64,000 nucleotides of DNA from Verrucomicrobiota bacterium (lineage in GTDB: Bacteria > Verrucomicrobiota > Verrucomicrobiia > Limisphaerales > UBA1319): NCBI GenBank assembly GCA_022711435.1, contig JAKLFB010000004.1, positions 62,001 through 126,000 on the forward strand, written 5' to 3'. The notes beneath the pieces were generated by a model that was given only the letters and a program-made list of their open reading frames with translations, did not search any database and was not told the origin of the DNA. This document shows positions 58,451 through 64,000 of the stretch, in pieces. Position 1 is the first letter of the stretch. Each line of letters begins with the position of its first letter. The translations under genes were made by a program, and so were the position numbers.

Positions 58451-61400
58451 TCACTGCCGGGTCCGATAGAACATGGCAGCCTCGCTCGGCGTCACGGTAT
58501 AGGGCGAAGCCGGATTCTCGGGGACATTGTCCCAAGGACCGGTCACCACGGGCGCCTGCTGGAGGACGCCTTTGGTCCACTGAATCTCGATCTTGCCGTC
58601 GAGGAACTGGATGCTCATCGTGGCGGGGAGCTGGCCGGAGAAGCCGTACGGCCGCGGCACGGTGGCGTTGTAGCCGCCCCTGCTCAGGTAGAAGTCGTCG
58701 AACCACGCGCTGTAGGTGGCGTTGTTGCCCAGGAGGATGAGCTTGTCGAGATTCGGTTGAATCCCGCCCAGGACATCATCGATCAGGAACAGATCGCGAT
58801 CGCTCACATAATCCTGGAACAGCAGGATCCGCCCGCCTTCGGTGTCACCGTCTTTCTGGACATAGACGCTGAACGTATCGCTCATGAAATAGTTGGCGAC
58901 AGGGGCGTTGGTGATGTCGATCCAGACGTTGTAGACCGTGGCCGGATCGAGCGCGGGGTGGACAAACTCAATCGGCATGCCGGGATACCCGTTGCGGGCG
59001 CCCATGTACCAGCCGTTGGTGACGAGGAAGAAGTCGTTGGTGATGGGGGCAATGTAGAGGACGGAGCCGATGTTGGTGATGCCGTCGGCGTAACCGCGCT
59101 GGTTCTTGTCGGTGAGCCCGACGATGTTCGTGATGCCCATGATATTGTTGGTGCCGGGGATCATGCGGAAGAAGAGCGTGCAGGCCTGGTTCTCGAGGAC
59201 TTTCAGGTCGCGCAGGTTCAGGTAGGCGACGGCGTTGCCGGTCGAGGTGCGAACCGCGGGATTGCCGTCGAGGTCGACCACCTGGGCGCCGACGCCGGAG
59301 GCATCGTTCCAGTAGCCGTTGGCATAGAGGCTGCCCGGCACGCAGGTGTCGAAGTTGTCGAGCAGCGTCCAGCCGGGGGCAACGCCTTCAACCACCGCCA
59401 CGCTGGTGGTCGCCGACATCGTATCCGTGCGGCGATGAACGGTCAGAAGATAGTTGACCGGGGCCGTGTTCGTGACGGTCCGGGAGCCGATGCCGGCCGA
59501 TGTCAGGGAGGTCACATCGCCGATCGGGTCCAGGATGACCTGGTTGACGTCCTTGCTGACGTCCCATCGCAGGACGGTCGTGCCGCCCGAGACCACGGCG
59601 GGCAGGTCCGCTTTGAAGCTGTTGATGGCCAGGGGCTGAATGCGCGACGGGGGATTGGTGATGGTGGTGGTTTGGAGCATCGCGATCTCCTCGGGGGAGA
59701 GTGCCCGGTTCCACGTGGCCACCTCGTCAATCAGCCCGGTATAAGCCGCAGCGGGGCTGATGCGGAAGACCCCGCCGATGGTCGTTACCTTGGCGGAAAT
59801 CGGCCGTCCCGGGATGATGGCCACCGGGTCCAGAACGCCGTCGATCCAGAGCTGCGCCTTCATGTTGCCGTTGCCGACGTCCCGCTGAACGTAGGCCAGG
59901 TGATGCCATGCGCCGTCATAGGCAACGTTCGTCGAATGGCGGTGATCGGTGAACACGGTGTTGGAATCGGTGCGGATATAGATGTCCACCTTGTCGTCCG
60001 TTCCATTGAGATGGGTTCCGAGATCCCACAGCGGCTGGGTGGCGGAGACGGCGGTCTCGCTGAAAACTCGGCGGTCGGTCTGCGGCGCCAGGCCCTGGAC
60101 CCAGAGCGACACGGTGAAGTTGGGGTGCTGGACAATCGGCAGGTCATCGCCGGGGTTGTGGGTGCGCGTCAGCATCGTTTCGGCGAGCCCCTCGAACTGG
60201 AACGCGTTGCCCCATCGCCCGGGAACGATGTTGGTCGCCCCCATGTTATACAAATTCATGTCGTAGCCGCTCACCATGTCCACCGTCCGCGGCCCGATCA
60301 CGTCATCGAGTGGCCAATAGGAGATGATGCCATTGGTGAGGTTGGCGGCGGGGGGGGCCGCGAACTCCAAGCGCGCAACCGTGCTGGTGGCGCTGCCGGC
60401 GGAGTTGTTGGCGATGAGGAAATAATCGCCGGCATCCGGCGTCCCGAGGTTCGAGAGGGCGAGGGCCGCGCTGGTCCCTGCGGCAATCGGGGCATCGTCT
60501 TTGTACCATTGGTAGGTCATGGGCGGATCGCCGATCACATTGGCGTTAAACGTCCAGGAGTCGCCCGGAAAGAGATTGGCGGCGCCAACCAGCGGCGTCG
60601 TGCAGACGGGGCCCTGCGGCGTCGTCATGTACCGGACCGCGTTGAGAAACAGCGTCTGCCCGTCCGGCAACAGGTCGAATATGCCCACGCCCTCGCTGGT
60701 GATCCCGGCCTCCGCGCTGCCCGTGAGAAACACCATCCGTTTGGCGGCCATGACTTCTCCTTTGGAACCGGCCGTTCCAGCGGGGAACTCGCCGATGACC
60801 ATGCCGCCAAACGCGGCGTCGCCCGCAGTGCCAACCGTTGCCAGAATCGTCCCCCCGGCGATCACCGGGCTGGTCACCACGGAAATGCCTCCCTGAAGGA
60901 TGTTCGTGCCGGTCGTGGCGTTGGTGAAAGTCACGCGCATCGAGTAGGGGTTGATCATCAAATTGGTGGTGTTCAGGGCGATCCCGGCGAAGATCGGGTG
61001 GAACGGGGTGTTCACTTTGAGGCGCATCTGGCTGCTGTTGTTGCTGGGGATAGTGTCGCCCGTATGGAATCCCAGGCGGTTGTTCCGATTGATGTAAGCG
61101 CCTACGGTCATCAAAGGAGCCGTGATGCCATGCCACGCGGCCCGCTCGGTCGCCGAGTCGTAATGGCCGCTCGGCACGGAGCGGCTGATGATCACCAGGT
61201 CGTTTGTGTTGAGCGCGGCGACCATGTCCGGCGAGTTGCCCAATTCGCCGATCGTTACGAAGCGGGTCACGGTGTGGCCGTTGGCCGCCAGCAAGGCGGT
61301 GTATCCGACATCGGGCGCCTGCGTGAACCCGGCGGTTGCCGCCGCCGCCGATGGCGTGTTGTCCGCCGGATGAAGGCTCACCCAAGCGATGTTGGCAGCC

Positions 61401-61462
61401 CGAACGGCCAGCGACGAGCAAAGCACGGCCCCGAATATCCATGGAATCATCATCTTTTTCAT
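58451..61462 (-). CDS. Exported multidomain protein: ThuA-like, Ig-like and LamG domains
   Basis: About 1,003 residues. A signal peptide (MKKMMIPWIFGAVLCSSLAV) precedes a ThuA/glutamine-amidotransferase-like region to about 270 (GYTALLAANGHTVTRF; NTNDLVIISRSVPSGHYD). An Ig-like domain follows at about 300-375 (MTYQWYKDDAPI; DAGDYFLIANNSAGS). Next is a LamG-type lectin domain at about 380-600 (YWPLDDVIG; FQFEGLAE; FTVSLWVQG; GLIDEVATWNRALSPEEI), then another lectin-like domain near 720-960. It ends AAMFYRTRQ, the same F-Y-R type tail as other exported proteins here. No catalytic site is obvious; binding of a glycan or polymer is plausible. ATG 61462 precedes the signal peptide; an in-frame GTG at 61483 is less likely. 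Confidence 0.8.
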   Translation of the reverse strand: MKKMMIPWIFGAVLCSSLAVRAANIAWVSLHPADNTPSAAAATAGFTQAPDVGYTALLAANGHTVTRFVTIGELGNSPDMVAALNTNDLVIISRSVPSGHYDSATERAAWHGITAPLMTVGAYINRNNRLGFHTGDTIPSNNSSQMRLKVNTPFHPIFAGIALNTTNLMINPYSMRVTFTNATTGTNILQGGISVVTSPVIAGGTILATVGTAGDAAFGGMVIGEFPAGTAGSKGEVMAAKRMVFLTGSAEAGITSEGVGIFDLLPDGQTLFLNAVRYMTTPQGPVCTTPLVGAANLFPGDSWTFNANVIGDPPMTYQWYKDDAPIAAGTSAALALSNLGTPDAGDYFLIANNSAGSATSTVARLEFAAPPAANLTNGIISYWPLDDVIGPRTVDMVSGYDMNLYNMGATNIVPGRWGNAFQFEGLAETMLTRTHNPGDDLPIVQHPNFTVSLWVQGLAPQTDRRVFSETAVSATQPLWDLGTHLNGTDDKVDIYIRTDSNTVFTDHRHSTNVAYDGAWHHLAYVQRDVGNGNMKAQLWIDGVLDPVAIIPGRPISAKVTTIGGVFRISPAAAYTGLIDEVATWNRALSPEEIAMLQTTTITNPPSRIQPLAINSFKADLPAVVSGGTTVLRWDVSKDVNQVILDPIGDVTSLTSAGIGSRTVTNTAPVNYLLTVHRRTDTMSATTSVAVVEGVAPGWTLLDNFDTCVPGSLYANGYWNDASGVGAQVVDLDGNPAVRTSTGNAVAYLNLRDLKVLENQACTLFFRMIPGTNNIMGITNIVGLTDKNQRGYADGITNIGSVLYIAPITNDFFLVTNGWYMGARNGYPGMPIEFVHPALDPATVYNVWIDITNAPVANYFMSDTFSVYVQKDGDTEGGRILLFQDYVSDRDLFLIDDVLGGIQPNLDKLILLGNNATYSAWFDDFYLSRGGYNATVPRPYGFSGQLPATMSIQFLDGKIEIQWTKGVLQQAPVVTGPWDNVPENPASPYTVTPSEAAMFYRTRQ

Positions 61463-61481
61463 AGGCAAAAAACAAATCGTC

Positions 61482-61500
61482 ACACATCAATGATGTGACT
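61482..61500. promoter_or_regulatory. Inverted repeat upstream of the ThuA/LamG gene
   Basis: CACATC and GATGTG pair around AAT (61483-61497), with GTCAC/GTGAC bases continuing the symmetry on the outside. It is about 20 bp upstream of the ATG at 61462 and so could be an operator or a leader hairpin. Confidence 0.35.
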
Positions 61501-61592
61501 GCGTTCGAAACGATAGAAAGTCCCCTTCGAATGTCAAGGGAGTTCCCAGCGGGGCGAATCGGAATGCCTGTTTGCAGAAATCCTTGGAGCCC

Positions 61593-63884
61593 TTATTGCC
61601 GGGTCAGCGTCCATGTTCCCGCCGCCGCCTCGAGCCAGGCCGCGCCCGTGTCCTCCGAGACCTCGAGCAACTGGGTTTCCGATCTGCCAGCACAACGCGC
61701 CTGCCACCGGCCGGGCACAAGGCCCGTGGCCAGCACGCGGGTTCGAACGGGGCGGGCCAGGGTAAACACGACGGCGTCAGCCGACCGCCCACCCTTCTGG
61801 TTGAACAAGACCACCCAGGCCGCATCCGGCCCCGCGATCTCGCATCCGGCGTGCCCGGCGAACTCCACCCGCCCAACAGGCCAGCGCGCGGGAGCAGTGC
61901 GATCGGTCATCTGCATCACCGCCAGGAACCGATCTTCGGCGGAGGCAGCTTTCGGGGAGAGCTCCAGCCGCCAGGCCGAGATCTCCCTCGAGCTTCCGGC
62001 GATGCGTTCGGGATCGACATCGTTGGCATAGTTTGTCCCGAAAACCCAATACTCCATGCCAAGGCCGCCCACTTTGCTCAAAGCCGCGTTGGGCGCGGGC
62101 GGCATCAGGACGTCAAGAGTGAGCTGTCCGCTCGAGCCGCGCTGGGTGCACTGGACCGTGGCCGACGCGGCCTCGACCATTGGTTCCTCGAGGGTGTGGA
62201 GAAGCCAGTATTTGCGGAAGTCCGGCTGGGCGCTGACCACCCGGTCGAACACCACCAGCGCGGCCGGGACCTGCGCGCTGCGGAGGTTGAGGAAGACGAA
62301 GGAGCGAGTGACCTGCCGGACCTTGCGGCTGTACGCCGCCGTGATATCGCCTTCCAGCAGCGTGAAATCGGGCGTGTGCGGGTCGGGGCCAAATCCGTGG
62401 GCGAGGACCTTACCCGTGCGATAGCCGTTGCGTGGCTCGAGCAGCGCGTCGAAGTTGCGCGGCTCGCTCCGGCCATTGGGCAGGCGCTGGCCGCCGTCGT
62501 TGCCATAGCCGCGCCGGCCGAAGTCCTCGCTCGGATCGTAGATCAGCAGGCTGTTGTGGGCGATGGTGCGCCAATAGTAGTTGAGGCAGTGCGGACTGCC
62601 GTAGGCCCCGGAGGATCCGGAATAGAGGCCCGAATCGCTGGCCAGCGTGCCTTTGAAATAGATTTGAAACGCGCCCGCATCGAGGTGCTGGTGGTTGACG
62701 AAGTTGTATTCGTTGATCTTCATCTCCGCGATCACGGAATCCTCACCCCACCCGGTGCGCGCCACCATCCAGCCGAAAGGCGAACCGAAGTAGCGCGAGA
62801 GCGGCAGCGTGCGGACGGGTTCCGGCTGGAGGTCGGCCTTGCGCCACAGGATTTCGAACAGGGTCTCGTTCCCGCCGGCGCCGCCCTGCCGCTCGAACTG
62901 GTCCATCAGCACCCTGTCTCCGTGGTAGCTGGCGACCAGGAGCGTGCCCATGTATTCGCTCCAGGGCCGGCCCCAGGGTGCGCTGTGGGCGAAGGTGTCG
63001 CCCGCGCGCAGCCGCTGGCCGTCCGGCCGTGTGGTGTAGACCCACAGATAGGGGATCCAGCGCTGCTCCGCACCATACACGTTGCCGGCGCCCAGCCGGT
63101 CGAATATCCACAGCGGGTAGGTGTCCCAGCTGAACCGATGGGCTCCGTAGGAATCGCCCTGGTGGTAGGCGTGGCCGCCATAAAACCATTGGCGCGCCGG
63201 CAGGTGCTCCCGAAAGAACCGCCCTGCTGCGAGCCGGTACATCTCCGGAAATTCGTCGTAGATGGCAATGCCCGCCGACAGCATGTCGCGCATGATCATG
63301 GCCTCCGAAGCGTGGCCGGTCACCGAGCCCTGGCCGATGGGCGGATAGCCGCACTCCTGCGTCTTGGCCAGCCGCACCAGTTCCCGAATGAACGCCTGTT
63401 TCTCCTCCCCCGTCAGCAGCCGGTAACACCAGTCATACGCGATCGCGCCCGTGACCATCATCCGGCCCGTCTCCCGGCAGGCGTCCTGATGATCGGCCAG
63501 CTTGCACTTTCGAAGCAGAGGCAGGGCGGTTTCGATCGCCGCGCGGCCTCGTTGGACATCGCCCGAGACCAGGAATTGAAGCGCGTCCCACTCGATCCGC
63601 ATCTGAGGCGATCTCCGAGCCATCGCCTCGAGCCGGTCGACCGCCGGCTTCAACACCGGATCTTCCAGCCGCGCCGGCAGCTCCGCGACATGCCCGGCGC
63701 GCAAATAGAGCCGAGGATGCCCCGCCGGAGGCAGCGGCAACCGCGCGCCATCCACCGAGGCCCATTGAATTGGCGCGTCCGCGGCGAGCCCGGCGCCGGA
63801 GGCTGCAGCGCACGCCCAGACCAACCAGCAGGCTGCAGCAAATTTTAAAATCATGGCGAGGCGTTCGGACAGTTGTTGGAGCAT
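61593..63884 (-). CDS. Heparinase II/III-family polysaccharide lyase, exported
   Basis: 763 residues, close to the 772 of Pedobacter heparinase II. A signal peptide (MILKFAAACWLVWACAAASG) is followed by an (alpha/alpha) toroid to about 400, with RLYLRAGHVAELPARLEDP near residue 57, a WCYRLLTGEEKQ helix near 150 and GSVTGHASEAMIM near 185. The beta-sandwich part begins with FNWQ-type residues here read as EYNFVNHQHLDAGAFQIYFK near 393, containing the conserved His pair and Asp, and RTIAHNSLLIYDP near 437. The lyase would cleave uronate-containing glycans (heparan, heparin or related) by beta-elimination in the periplasm or outside. Substrate cannot be fixed by sequence. ATG 63854 is an alternative start giving a shorter signal peptide. 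Confidence 0.87.
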   Translation of the reverse strand: MLQQLSERLAMILKFAAACWLVWACAAASGAGLAADAPIQWASVDGARLPLPPAGHPRLYLRAGHVAELPARLEDPVLKPAVDRLEAMARRSPQMRIEWDALQFLVSGDVQRGRAAIETALPLLRKCKLADHQDACRETGRMMVTGAIAYDWCYRLLTGEEKQAFIRELVRLAKTQECGYPPIGQGSVTGHASEAMIMRDMLSAGIAIYDEFPEMYRLAAGRFFREHLPARQWFYGGHAYHQGDSYGAHRFSWDTYPLWIFDRLGAGNVYGAEQRWIPYLWVYTTRPDGQRLRAGDTFAHSAPWGRPWSEYMGTLLVASYHGDRVLMDQFERQGGAGGNETLFEILWRKADLQPEPVRTLPLSRYFGSPFGWMVARTGWGEDSVIAEMKINEYNFVNHQHLDAGAFQIYFKGTLASDSGLYSGSSGAYGSPHCLNYYWRTIAHNSLLIYDPSEDFGRRGYGNDGGQRLPNGRSEPRNFDALLEPRNGYRTGKVLAHGFGPDPHTPDFTLLEGDITAAYSRKVRQVTRSFVFLNLRSAQVPAALVVFDRVVSAQPDFRKYWLLHTLEEPMVEAASATVQCTQRGSSGQLTLDVLMPPAPNAALSKVGGLGMEYWVFGTNYANDVDPERIAGSSREISAWRLELSPKAASAEDRFLAVMQMTDRTAPARWPVGRVEFAGHAGCEIAGPDAAWVVLFNQKGGRSADAVVFTLARPVRTRVLATGLVPGRWQARCAGRSETQLLEVSEDTGAAWLEAAAGTWTLTRQ

Positions 63885-64000
63885 GGCGATGCTGGAGCAT
63901 GAGTCTTAATTGGGTGTCCCTGCCGGGTCAAGCCTTCCATCCTCGGCTGTGGCCTTGACATCGGCCTCCTCCGATCCAACAATTCATCCGCAAGCTCAAA
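63885..64000. other. Right-edge region without a visible gene
   Basis: No gene, RNA or clear promoter pair is seen in this 116-bp stretch; it is presumably the upstream region of the heparinase gene. Confidence 0.4.

Noticed and set aside
58424-61498. Plus-strand open frame of 1,024 codons
   Set aside because: It is antisense to the ThuA/Ig/LamG gene, whose minus-strand translation has a signal peptide and clear domains.

Overview
The window looks like a piece of a Verrucomicrobiota genome, probably a GC-rich free-living or metagenomic member. This rests on gene content: FGly sulfatases, a verrucomicrobial prepilin-like protein ending in an H-x9-DG type tail, PATR (autotransporter-associated repeat) proteins, exported proteins ending in an F-[YF]-[RK] tail, PQQ-like propeller proteins and weak Shine-Dalgarno signals. 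I cannot place it below phylum level.

Positions 1-28205 (minus strand) are one uninterrupted reading frame of at least 9,401 codons. It starts at 28205 and leaves the window on the left without a stop. It encodes a giant surface or secreted repeat protein: an N-terminal LEPR-XLL motif; RTX-like glycine/aspartate repeats; four exact 91-residue repeats resembling the flagellin/FliD IN motif; about 4,000 residues of leukotoxin/haemagglutinin-like beta-helix repeats, including a 350-355 residue higher-order tandem repeat that carries an unusual conserved insert; a second calcium-repeat-like block; cadherin/VCBS-like domains; a Pmp-like beta-helix; a PKD-like domain; and PATR repeats at the left edge. 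This is the most striking object in the window.

Positions 28251-35528 (minus strand) form a sialic acid utilisation cluster: a GntR-type HTH/LacI-type sensor regulator, a prepilin-like exported protein, a sialidase, an N-acetylneuraminate lyase-like aldolase and an N-acylglucosamine 2-epimerase (the last two overlap by ATGA). A 5' sulfatase remnant lies between this cluster and the giant gene.

Positions 35703-44310 are mainly housekeeping. A small unknown gene is translationally coupled to prfC (RF3). A zinc metallopeptidase stands alone. A minus-strand operon rpmE-prfA-HAD phosphatase-sugar isomerase follows, and then a second, intact sulfatase. Two 99% identical 272/273-bp MITE-like elements lie at 38081 and 44320; the second sits directly against the start of the intact sulfatase. 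A VapC-like PIN fragment is a toxin-antitoxin relic.

Positions 44774-64000 hold a 2,052-residue PATR protein with a proprotein-convertase P domain, a fur/perR-katG peroxide defence pair, a PQQ-like propeller protein, a MOT1-type molybdate/sulfate transporter, a kdsD-kdsA pair for Kdo synthesis (hence a Gram-negative LPS-type envelope), a ThuA/Ig/LamG multidomain exported protein and a heparinase II/III-family lyase. Sialidase, sulfatases and heparinase together suggest a cell that forages on sulfated, sialylated host or algal glycans, with giant adhesins possibly providing attachment.
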